Assembly: GCA_017623455.1 (NCBI GenBank)
Contig: JAGAPA010000006.1
Span: 1-60,542, forward strand
Direction of reading: 5' to 3'
Origin: Clostridia bacterium
Lineage (GTDB): Bacteria; Bacillota; Clostridia; Christensenellales; Pumilibacteraceae
DNA: 60,542 bases
This document shows, one piece after another, positions 15,863-25,900 of the stretch (its first letter is position 1; every line of letters begins with the position of its first letter). Under the pieces are notes generated by a model. The model made no database searches. It saw nothing but the letters and a program-made list of their open reading frames with translations, and was not told where the DNA came from. The translations under genes were made by a program, and so were the position numbers.

Positions 15863-16864
15863 TTATTCCCACTCGATAGTTCCTGTAGGCTTGGGAGTTA
15901 AGTCAAGCAAAACTCTGTTAATTCCCTCAACCTCTGCAGTTATACGAGCGGTAATCTTGTGAAGTACGGGATAAGGAACTTCTTCGATAGTAGCCGTCAT
16001 TGCATCTTTAGTATTAATAGCTCTGATAATTGCAGGCCAGCCTTCATATCTGCTTTCGTCCTTTACTCCTACGCTTTTTAGGTCGGGGATTGCGATAAAG
16101 TACTGCCATACCTTTTCGGCAAGACCACACTTGTCAAACTCGTCGCGAAGTATTGCGTCTGCTTCACGGAGTGCGTGAAGTCTGTCACGGGTGATAGCTC
16201 CAAGACATCTTACGCCAAGACCGGGGCCGGGGAACGGCTGACGGTATACCATAGCGTGGGGAAGTCCAAGCGTTTCTCCAACAACTCTTACCTCGTCCTT
16301 AAATAAAAGCTTGAGAGGCTCAACGAGTTCAAACTGCATATCCTGGGGAAGTCCGCCTACGTTGTGATGAGATTTTACGGCTTTCTTGCCCTCGGCTTGC
16401 TTTACGCTCTCCAAAATGTCGGGATAGATAGTTCCCTGAGCGAGGAAAGAAATTCCCTCTAACTTATTTGCTTCTTCGTCAAAAACCTTAATAAATTCTG
16501 CGCCGATAATCTTTCTCTTTCTTTCAGGATCAGCAACGCCTGCCAAAAGATCCAAGAATCGATCAGTTGCATCAACGTAAACAAGGTTTGCGTTAAGTTC
16601 TTTACCAAATACTTCAATAACTTGTTCGGACTCGCCTTTTCTCATAAGTCCGTGATTTACGTGCACGCATACGAGCTGTTTGCCAATAGCCTTAATAAGT
16701 AGAGCTGCTACAACTGAAGAGTCAACACCACCGCTTAATGCTAAAAGCACTTTTTTATCTCCCACTTGCTTACGAATCAGTGCAATCTGTTCGTCAATAA
16801 ACGCATTAGCAAGGGCTTTGTTTGTGATACGTTGCATTTCGTCTGGTCTTTTGTTGTTTTCCAT
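15863..16864 (-). CDS. guaA: GMP synthase, ATP-pyrophosphatase/dimerisation part only
   Basis: Catalyses amination of XMP to GMP. Only the synthetase half is present: the PP-loop LSGGVDSSV at residues 44-50, the XMP/ATP site segment LVEPLKLLFKDEVR, then YRQPFPGPGLGVR and the closing PKPTGTIEWE. The N-terminal class I glutamine amidotransferase (about 190 residues) found in most bacterial GuaA is absent. The 333 residues match the archaeal-style GuaAb subunit. It must use free ammonia or a separately encoded glutaminase, not found here. The AAAGGAG ribosome site at the ATG argues against truncation. A promoter lies at 16944-16972. Confidence 0.92.
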   Translation of the reverse strand: MENNKRPDEMQRITNKALANAFIDEQIALIRKQVGDKKVLLALSGGVDSSVVAALLIKAIGKQLVCVHVNHGLMRKGESEQVIEVFGKELNANLVYVDATDRFLDLLAGVADPERKRKIIGAEFIKVFDEEANKLEGISFLAQGTIYPDILESVKQAEGKKAVKSHHNVGGLPQDMQFELVEPLKLLFKDEVRVVGETLGLPHAMVYRQPFPGPGLGVRCLGAITRDRLHALREADAILRDEFDKCGLAEKVWQYFIAIPDLKSVGVKDESRYEGWPAIIRAINTKDAMTATIEEVPYPVLHKITARITAEVEGINRVLLDLTPKPTGTIEWE

Positions 16865-16943
16865 AAATATCTCCTTTAAATATTTGTATAGTCGCTCTAT
16901 TTAACAATTAAGAACGTTAGAATTAGCAAAAAAAACATTTTTA

Positions 16944-16972
16944 AGTATACTACAAATATGGAAATTTTTCAA
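16944..16972 (-). promoter_or_regulatory. promoter of guaA
   Basis: Minus-strand TTGAAA (16972-16967) and TATACT (16949-16944) are separated by 17 bp. The leader of about 70 bases shows no recognisable purine riboswitch. Confidence 0.7.
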
Positions 16973-17011
16973 GTATATGAAATATATTTTTTTAAAAAAT
17001 TTGATTTTTTT

Positions 17012-18916
17012 TTACTTCTTTCTACGCGCTACACCCAAAATATTATAATAGTACACCGCTATTGCGCTCCAGCCGTGGCAAAGCGATCCTGCATTATGGA
17101 AATCGTGCCATCCATTCATCGTTTCCCAAAACGACGTTGCCCCCGCGTCAAGCATTTTACTAAATAGCGTGCGAATTTCGGCAAGAATGAAGTCCTTATA
17201 CCCTTTGTCTACGGAAAGCAAAGCGTCATAAACGAAGGTCTTGAAGGATAGCGTTGTATTTTCTATCTTTCCGTCAACTATAGCCTTGCAAAGCGCTTGC
17301 TTTCGCTCTTTGCTAATATCGAGTGCAAGTATAGCGAGAGCTTGAGTAAGCACGGTATAATTATCAGTATTAACGTCGTTTGCGTACAAGCCGTTTTCCT
17401 TGTTATAAAAATTCTGTTCAACACCGTTTTTTACAACCTTAACAACGTCGTCAAACACGTTTTGTTTTCCTAAAGCTTTACAGATTTCATCATAATTCTT
17501 TACGGCAAGCACGAATAAAATGTTTAAAAGCGCATTGGTTTTTTTACCTTTTCCACCGTCGTTACTATCCGTCCAGTCATAAAAACTCCAATACGTATCG
17601 TCAAAATCGGTCAAAAGTCCGTTTTTTATGCGGTTTGCAAAAGCAGTAAGCATAGCGGTAAGTTTGTCAAAAACCGACAAAAGGAAATTAGTATCGCCAC
17701 TAAACTTAAGGTATTCGTTAAGTGCCAAAGCCCAATAAAGCGAGAAAGACGGAATAGGATATTTACAGCCCGACGGATAACAAATTTCGAGCAAATCGTC
17801 CTCACGATTATCCTTGCTCATAAGCAAAAGATTGCTCTTTACGTACTCTGCGTTTCCGTTTTTGAACGCCTTGTAACCAAACAGCATTTGATTTCTGCTA
17901 TCAAACACGTACAAGTTCTGCTCTCTCCAAGGACAGTCCACAAAGTGTTCCATCATACATAACCTAAGCGTTCTGACCGACACGTCGTAAATACGCTTGT
18001 CCAGCTCGTTATCAAAAGTATATTCTATCTCTTCTATCGGATATTCCTGCTTTGTAATATAAACGCTAATATCGGTAATAGGCTTAGAAAAATTAAGCTC
18101 GACGTATCTGCAACCAAGTCTTAAAAACGGGTTACGGTACTCGTTTTTGCCCTTTTTAGCGGTATACTCAAATGAAAAATCACGACTACCGATAATACGC
18201 GGAATAGTTACTCCGTCGTCGCAAAAATGTTCGCTCCACACGCCTGTTATCACAACTTCCTCGCTTGCGTTAAACGAAAATCCAACAAGACCCACAACCT
18301 CTTCGCCCATATCGAAAACAACACGGTTTTTTTCGGTTATTACAGCCTTGCCTACAAGATTATCGGTAAGAACGAGTTTTTTGTTGGGGCGAGGATTAAG
18401 CTCGTACGTTTTTTCCACCGCAACAGAATTTGCAAAGCCTTCGCCGTTGCCGTTTATCCAATCATCCTCTTTGTTTGCATCGTAAAAGAAGGTACAGCCA
18501 AGTTGATTAGTAATCTTCTGACACTTACCGCTTATATACGCTCTACTTATTCTGCTTTGCGTTTTCTCACAGCTATAGCAAACAACCTTATCTTCGCTCT
18601 TAACCTCGAAAATTAAACCTGCCTGCGCGTTGACATATCGCTGAGTATTTACGCCAAAGTGCCAAACGTTAAACGCAATGCGGTTTTCACCCTCTTTTAT
18701 AAAATCGGTAATATCAATACTATCAAAAACCTTAAAATGCGGATAGTCGCCATACTGATTGGTGGCAACCTCCGCTCCGTTTATATACATTACGTAATCG
18801 CCGTCACACGAAATATCCACACTTGTTTTTCCACTCGCATTGAACACGGAAACAAACTCACAATACTTATCGGGAGCATCATTTTTATGAGCCCATATCC
18901 ATTTTGCCTTTTCCAT
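17012..18916 (-). CDS. alpha-L-rhamnosidase-like glycoside hydrolase (GH78 type)
   Basis: The 634-residue protein has an N-terminal beta-sandwich (AKWIWAHKNDAPDKY, VYINGAEV-like strand YVMYINGAEV) and an (alpha/alpha)6 barrel with FVDCPWREQ (around residue 320), DWTDSNDGGKG and ATSFWETMNGW...SLCHGWSA near the C-terminus. These are the GH78 hallmarks. It has no signal peptide and so probably acts in the cytoplasm on imported rhamnosyl oligosaccharides. It is shorter than typical GH78 enzymes (about 900 residues) because accessory beta domains are missing. It starts 13 bp after the SDR gene, in one operon. The exact specificity is uncertain. Confidence 0.8.
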   Translation of the reverse strand: MEKAKWIWAHKNDAPDKYCEFVSVFNASGKTSVDISCDGDYVMYINGAEVATNQYGDYPHFKVFDSIDITDFIKEGENRIAFNVWHFGVNTQRYVNAQAGLIFEVKSEDKVVCYSCEKTQSRISRAYISGKCQKITNQLGCTFFYDANKEDDWINGNGEGFANSVAVEKTYELNPRPNKKLVLTDNLVGKAVITEKNRVVFDMGEEVVGLVGFSFNASEEVVITGVWSEHFCDDGVTIPRIIGSRDFSFEYTAKKGKNEYRNPFLRLGCRYVELNFSKPITDISVYITKQEYPIEEIEYTFDNELDKRIYDVSVRTLRLCMMEHFVDCPWREQNLYVFDSRNQMLFGYKAFKNGNAEYVKSNLLLMSKDNREDDLLEICYPSGCKYPIPSFSLYWALALNEYLKFSGDTNFLLSVFDKLTAMLTAFANRIKNGLLTDFDDTYWSFYDWTDSNDGGKGKKTNALLNILFVLAVKNYDEICKALGKQNVFDDVVKVVKNGVEQNFYNKENGLYANDVNTDNYTVLTQALAILALDISKERKQALCKAIVDGKIENTTLSFKTFVYDALLSVDKGYKDFILAEIRTLFSKMLDAGATSFWETMNGWHDFHNAGSLCHGWSAIAVYYYNILGVARRKK

Positions 18917-18929
18917 AATATTTACTCCT

Positions 18930-19712
18930 TTATTTGTTCTTTGGAACCATTAATTTTTGCGTAAAATGCATAAATACGTGTAATGGGAAAATACGCTTTA
19001 GGAAATACAAAAACTTGTATTTTGCACCCACTATATACATGGGCTTAAGCTTCTTTTTGTCGCAAATTTTTGCAATAACTCCGCCCGCATACGACAATTC
19101 CATTCTGCTATTATACTTCTTTTCCACCTTTTTGTCCGCGCGTTGCATAGCGTCGCCATAACGCTCATTTGTCGCATAATCGTGCTTACGGTTGGTGGTA
19201 AACGGTGTTTTTATGTCGCCGGGACAAATAGACGTTACGGCTATACCGCAATCCTTAAGCTCCATAGTAAGACCTTGCGACCAAAGATTCATTCCTGCCT
19301 TTACCGAGCAGTACATAGTGCGGTACGGGAGTGGGAAAAGCGCGCATGCGGACGAAATGTTTATTATCTTGCCCCCGCTTTGCATAAGGGGAAGAATACG
19401 CTTAGTAAGGTATATAGCACCCATAAGATCCACGTCGAAAATCTGTTTGATTTCCTCATCTTTAAGCATCTCGCAAGCGCCCGTAAGTCCGTAGCCCGCG
19501 TTGTTAATAAGCACGTCTACACGTCCGTATTTTTCCTTAATAATACTTACTGCGTTGTCAAGATCGGCATTTGAGGAAATATCGCACACGATTGCATTTT
19601 CACCACCGCTTCTGCACAAGCCTATTACGGTATTATCCTTTGCAAAATAGTCCGTCAAATACTTTCCTATTCCGCTGCTACTACCTGTTATTACAATAAT
19701 CTTATCCTTCAT
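18930..19712 (-). CDS. short-chain dehydrogenase/reductase
   Basis: Classical SDR of 260 residues. The NAD(P)-binding TGSSSGIG is at 9-16, the NNAG motif at 70-73, and the catalytic Ser near 120-121 with Y134-x3-K138 (YCSVK). The C-terminal part contains a hydrophobic/basic tail (YKFLYFLKRIFPLHVFMHF), which may hold it near a membrane. The substrate is unknown. It is the first gene of the operon with the GH78 enzyme, under a TTGACA-18-TATACT promoter. Confidence 0.88.
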   Translation of the reverse strand: MKDKIIVITGSSSGIGKYLTDYFAKDNTVIGLCRSGGENAIVCDISSNADLDNAVSIIKEKYGRVDVLINNAGYGLTGACEMLKDEEIKQIFDVDLMGAIYLTKRILPLMQSGGKIINISSACALFPLPYRTMYCSVKAGMNLWSQGLTMELKDCGIAVTSICPGDIKTPFTTNRKHDYATNERYGDAMQRADKKVEKKYNSRMELSYAGGVIAKICDKKKLKPMYIVGAKYKFLYFLKRIFPLHVFMHFTQKLMVPKNK

Positions 19713-19797
19713 TTTATATCTCTTTTTACTCCTTATGAAACGATAACGTACTGTATTGCTTTTTTACAGTAAATTCCCTAAAAATCTTTCTTTAATA

Positions 19798-19827
19798 AGT
19801 ATACCAAACAATACTACCTCATGTCAA
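19798..19827 (-). promoter_or_regulatory. promoter of the SDR-GH78 operon
   Basis: Minus-strand TTGACA (19827-19822) and TATACT (19803-19798) are separated by 18 bp. Confidence 0.75.
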
Positions 19828-19838
19828 TAATCACATAT

Positions 19839-19876
19839 AAAAAAACGGCAAAACTTTTAAGTCTTACCGTTTTTTA
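19839..19876 (-). terminator. terminator of the larger lipoprotein gene
   Basis: On the minus strand AAAAAACGG and CCGTTTTTT arms (loop about 18 bases, with an AAGACTT/AAGTTTT partial stem) are followed by more Ts. It lies 35 bp after the stop codon at 19911. Confidence 0.85.
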
Positions 19877-19910
19877 TTGTTAGTAATTCATTTTTAAGTA
19901 ACTTTTACAA

Positions 19911-22900
19911 TTAGTCGCCTACCTTCAAAACGTTTTCAAGAATGCTGTTACCTACAAGTTTACCGATTTCGATATGGTCGCTGTAGTTCCAGTGCCAGCT
20001 ATCAGTTCCGACAGCGGTATTGCTTCCGTTTACAAGCTTGTTAATATCGTACTGTCCGGATGCAATTACGTAGGTGTTCGCTACGTTGTCGGGGATAGTG
20101 TTCTGCATTGCAATAAACGCATTGTTGGTATTTACAGTTCCACTTACCGCAGAGCCCGAAGTTTTGGATATCTCACCAATAATGATGGGCATATTGGACA
20201 AATCCTGACCCAAAAGCTTAGTAAGGTCAGCTCTGATATCCGAAGCAAAATACTTGAATGCCTTTAAGTATTCGGTAGGATTGCCCTTATCCGACTCGCC
20301 CTGCATCCAGTACATACCCTTAACGTTAATGGTTTCATATCCCATTGCCTTAAGCTCGTTAACGTTCTTTTGTACCTGAGCTAACAATCTTCTGTACAAG
20401 CCACCCGTAAGGTTTCCGGGAGATTGCGGATTAATTGTCGCCTCGTAAGAGGGAGATACCCAGTTTCCGCTACCTGCGTTTTCACCGCCGATATTGTCAA
20501 GCAATGCTGTTCCGCCGTGAGCAAGTTTAATGAAGCCTGCTTCCTTTCCACTCTGAGGGTTGTAGTAAGAGGAAAGCACGTGAGCCATACCGATTTCGGG
20601 ACCAAAGAAATTACGGTTCGGGCCTGCACCCTGTCCTACACGAACAAGTGTCCAGGGCTGTTCGTTATGAACTGTAGTTCCGCCACGTTCAGCATCACCT
20701 GCATACAGAACATTCTGAAATCCGTAAACATAATTATCGTCAAGCGCAAGCATCTTTGCTTCATCGTAAGAAGTAAATCCCGACGCATTGGACTGTCCTG
20801 CAATGAGGTAAATGTCAATAGAACGACCTTGTACCTTGTTTGCGGCAATCATCTTGTCAAGCACGGTTGCGTTTGTGGTGTAGTTAAAGTTGGAAATTAC
20901 GTTGTTTACAACGCTTGAGCCTGTACCGAATCCGCTTACGGTATTGCCGTAAGTTTCAATCTTTCTGTACGCTACGAATACGTCGTTTACGTAGAAGTAA
21001 TAATCAGTTCCATTACGAAGAACGCCGAGTTTTACAGCGGTAGGATCGTAATTACCCTCGCCCAAAACGTCCTTATAATTTGCAATATGAACAGGAGTGG
21101 AAATTCCCCATCCTTCAGTTGTTCCAATTACTACGCTATCGCCTTTAATATAAGCAAAAGACTTGCTGTGTCCGCTTGCATCCAAAGCAGTATGGTTTAC
21201 GTGAGCAAACAAAAGTCCGGAGAAGTTACTATCGTACGCGCTGTATTTAGTCATCGTAGAGTCGAACGTTCCTTCAAGGTAGTACTTGCTACCTACTACC
21301 TGATGCTGGAATGCGAACGAGTGGGTAGTGGTTTTGATGTGGTTTCTATATCCGTCCACAAGTGACCAACCACCGCCTGCAGTTGCAGTTACGTCAGCGT
21401 TGTTAAACGACTTAAGCGTTGCTTCGCTTCCCGTATTTGCTACGTAAGTAATTGATCCGCCAAGATAGGAGTTGGAAATCTGTCCAACGATATCCAAGCC
21501 GTCCTCACCAACTTCAACTTCTTTGCTCCACAAGTTGTTGTTGTAAATAAAGTTTACTCTATACTTACCCGTTGCAATATCCAAAGTCTTGGTTGCCTCG
21601 TCAAAGGTAAACGTTTTAACACCGCTTCCCGACAAACTTACTACCTCTACGGTAATATCGGAAGGCTTAACTCCGCTCATATCGTAAAGGGCAAGCTTTT
21701 CATCTCCCACCATTACGTATGCCGATTCGTAAGAAAGGGTAAGAGTAGTAGGAGCAGCCTCTTCGTACTCTACAGAGATTGCAATCTTACCGCTTGCAGT
21801 AAGATCGAATGCGTACATTCCACCGCTTGCAACCTCTACGTCAAGAGCTTTTCCGTTTAACGTAACGGTCAAATTCTTAATATTCTTTCCCTCGGGAGTA
21901 GCAACCTTAACGTACTTGGTAGTACCGTCAAATCCAAGAAGATTTCCGCCGTTTCCTACTTCTTTAGTTCCGCTAAGAACGGTTACGTTAGCATCACAAG
22001 CCACGCTTGCTTCAATTCCGCCAAAGATTGCGTTGATAGCCTGTTCGTTGAGCGTGTACTTAACGTTAGACATAGTAACGGCAGTTCCTACGCCCTGATG
22101 TCCTCTGTATACACCAAGTCCGCTGATATTATCTCCGGGCAAGCTGTTGTATGCGTTATCAATAGCGGTATACTTACCTGTGTGGAATAAAACTCCGTTA
22201 ATATAAACCTTGTACTCGTCCTTATTTCTCAAAATTCCGAGCTTGTAATCTTTCTTGCCAGTTGCATTCGAAGTTCCGCCGTTACCATATCCGTGAGTCC
22301 AGTTAGTAATGGGATCTTTCTGATCGCTACCCTTCTGGTGACGAAGCAAGTACATAGTGTTGTAAGTATCACCAAACGAAATCTGAGGATAGTTGAAGTT
22401 TGCATCGGGAGCTGAAGTATTCATTACAAATCCAAGCCAAGGCGTGTTCGCTACGTAAGTTACGTTTCCTTCAATATAGTATACGTTACCAGTTACTCCG
22501 TTAACAAACGCCAGATAGTCGTTGCTGAGCGTTACGCTGTCGGCAGAGTTATACTTTACCGCAGTATCCTTACCACCGCTCGTTACTGTCTTGCCGTTGC
22601 AGTCCACAAACGATCCGCCAAGGTCGGTAATGGAAATATCATAAGCAAAGCTTGCATTTTCCTTTGTTACGGTAATCTTGGTTTCCTTTACGGTGTTAGC
22701 CTTAACACCTGCAAAAGTTGCTCTTACCGTATATGTGCCGGGCTTGAGGGCGATATCGAAGTTTCTATTTGCGGTTACAACCGTCTTTACTACGTTGCCA
22801 GCCTCGTCTAATACTTCTACCTTAATAGACTTTTGATACGTTGCGGTAAGATCTTGATAGTAAATCTTGTTGCCGTTTGCACCTAAGATATAATCAGTAT

Positions 22901-25900
22901 CGGTTGTTACCGTTGTTACTACCATGTCTTTTGCCACAACCTCATCGATTGCAGAAAGAAGAGCCTCGTCCATAGAATACATAAAGTTCGTAAACTTAGT
23001 ATAACCGTTAGACGTATTATTTGCCATAGAGCCAAGACCAAATCCGCACTTTTCGAACATTCCAAGCGAAATGGAAGCAATATACTCGTTGTTGATAAAG
23101 ATGTAGAAATCCGCTCCGTTTCTGTATACACCGAGTTTATAACCGTACTTATCGCCGTCGTAAGAAATCTTGCTCTTTACGTCCTTGATAGCATGGAAGT
23201 AATTATTGCTCCAACTTTTTTCGTATGCATATCCAAGCACACCTGCCTGATTTACACCGATAATAAGCTTGTTTCCTCCGTTTGAATTAAGGTCAGCGTT
23301 TTCAACGGCAGCCATAATACCTACGATGTTTGCGTTGGTCTTTCCACTAAACGCATCGAAATAAGAATCTGTTTCGATATAATATCTCGTTCCCTGAACT
23401 GCGTTCTGATAGGTAAAGTCATAGTAGCCAAGCCATACTTCATCAGCGCTCTTAACTTCCTTACTGCTGTGAACAAAACTGCTAAAACCACCGACAGATC
23501 CGTTAAGGTTTGATGTGGAAATATCCACTTCGATATTAGCATCCGCGCCGTTTACGGTAAACGTCTTGCTAAACGTTGCGCCGTTATAAATAGCCTTTAC
23601 GGTATAAGTTCCGTTTGTAAGAGCGATTGCGCTTCCGTCCATAGCAAGGAGTTTGCCCGAAGCGTTGTAAAGCTCGTAATCAACGTCGTCAGCAGAAACG
23701 TCAGCCGTCGCATAAGACTTTCCGCCAAACTCAATACTCTTTACGTTGTGAGTAAACTCAACGTTATACTCCTCAACGTCCTCTCCGATAATTGCCTTGA
23801 TGGCATCGGGGTTGGTGGTGTACTTAACGTTAGACATTCCAATAGACGTTCCTACGCCCTGATGTCCTCTATACACACCGAATCCGCTGATATTATTTGC
23901 AGGAAGAGTGTTGTAGTTCTTGTCTACCATTGCGTAAGTTCCGGTATGGAACAACGTGCCGTTGATATAAACCTTGTAGGTATCGTTTACACGTAAAATT
24001 CCGAGTTTGTAATCCTTTCCGCCTATCAAAGATGTGGGAGAACCTAAACCATATCCGTGCGTCCAGTTGGTGATAGGATCTTTCTGATCGCTACCCTTTT
24101 GATGACGGAGCAAATACAACTGTCCGTACGTTACACCAAAGGAGATCTGCGAAGCGTTACCGTTCGCATCGGGAGCGGTAGAGTTCATAACGAATCCAAT
24201 CCACGGAGGAGTGGACGTAAGATACTGAACAGTTCCTTCTATATAATATACGTTGCCCGTTACGCCGTTTACGTAAGAGAGGTGATCGCTCGTTGCGGTA
24301 ATGCTGTCAGCAGATGCGTGCGTTACGGTAGAGCCTTCCTTTACTACGGATTTAGCAAGCTCGCCCTTAGCATCGATAAACGATCCGCCAAGATCGGTTA
24401 CGCATACGCTGTAAGCAACGTCCGTCTTGTCCTCTGCAACGGTTACGGTCGTTTCTTTAACGTTGTTTGCCTTAACACCCATATAGGTTGCCTTAAACTT
24501 ATAAGTACCGGGCTTTAAGGTGATTTCGAAGTTTCTATCGGGTGCGTACATCGTTCTTACAAGCTTGTCGCTCTCGTCAAGAATTTCGAGTTTGATATTT
24601 TTAATCTGATTATCGGTAAGTTCGTCCTGAAGATAAATCTTCTCACCTTTTGCTCCAAGCACGTAATCGGATTCTGTGGTAACGTTTACCGCAATTTCAT
24701 CCTGAGCGGGATCTCCGTTGATAAGTCTTTGGATTACGTAAGGATTGGTAGAGAACTGAATGTCCTTAACGTCAACTGTCTCGGGAGAGAAGTTGCTTCC
24801 TCTGAAAATTCCAAATCCAGACTCGTTATCCGCGGGAAGAACAGTACTGCCGTCCTTAGTAGTGCTCTCAACCGTCATTTCGTAAACCTGAGTACCGTTT
24901 ACGTAGAAGATATATCTGTTATCAAGTCTGAGTGCCGCAATCTTGTAAGTATTACTGCTTCCAAGATGAGCAGTAATAGAGCCTACGCTCGTTCCACTTG
25001 ACCAGCTACCTGCAAGGTTTTTCTGAACAAAGAGCGTTGAATTGTCATAAACAGCCATTACGGTCTTTCTATAACTATTAGTGGGCGCGCCCTCGTTGGA
25101 GTTAAGAATAAATCCTGCCCAACCTTTTTGTCCTTTAGTAAGGGTTGCTTCGATATAGTACATACTTCCCGTTACGTTGTTAAGGTATGCGTACGTGTTG
25201 TTAGTAACGGTGATAGAGTTGTTGGCATTTACGGTATAGAACTGACCGAACGAATTAATTTGAGTTCCGTTGTCAAGAGTATACGAGCCTGCAATATCTA
25301 CGAGAGAAATGCCGTAAGCAATATCTTTAGTTCCATTTGCTACTACAACTTCGGTTTCTTTTGTTGCTACCTTTCCTGCCGAGCCCTTATAGCTTGCCTT
25401 GAACTTATAAGTACCGGGTTTTAAGGAAAGCGTGAAGTTGCTCTCGCCCGACACAACTTTCTTTACAAGATTGCTTTCAGCATCGTAAATCTCAATTGAG
25501 AGATTTTGCGCCATAGCGTTTGTAAATGTGTGGTTGTGATAGTACTGTTTATTGCCCTCGCTATCAAGCATATAATCAGAGTCAGTCGTAACGTTTACAA
25601 CAACCTCGTCCTTAGCTACGCTTTCTTGCAAATCGTTGAGAAGCTGTTCGTTGAACGAATATACGTAGTTTGTAAAGTGCGTCTTACCGTTAGCGTCGTT
25701 GTTGTTAATAGAGCCTACGCCGAACGAACATTTTCCGAACATACCGAGAGTAATAGTGCCTACATATTCATTAGCTACGAAGATTGAATAATCCGCTCCG
25801 TTTCTATATACGCCGAGCTTATAAATAAACTCTTCACCATTGTAAAAAATCTTATCCTGAACGTCAGCAATCTCGATGGGAGCGTGTCCCCAACCACCTT

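Noticed and set aside
16865-17011. Purine riboswitch before guaA
   Set aside because: The leader is only about 70 bases and lacks the three-way junction with the conserved loop motifs.
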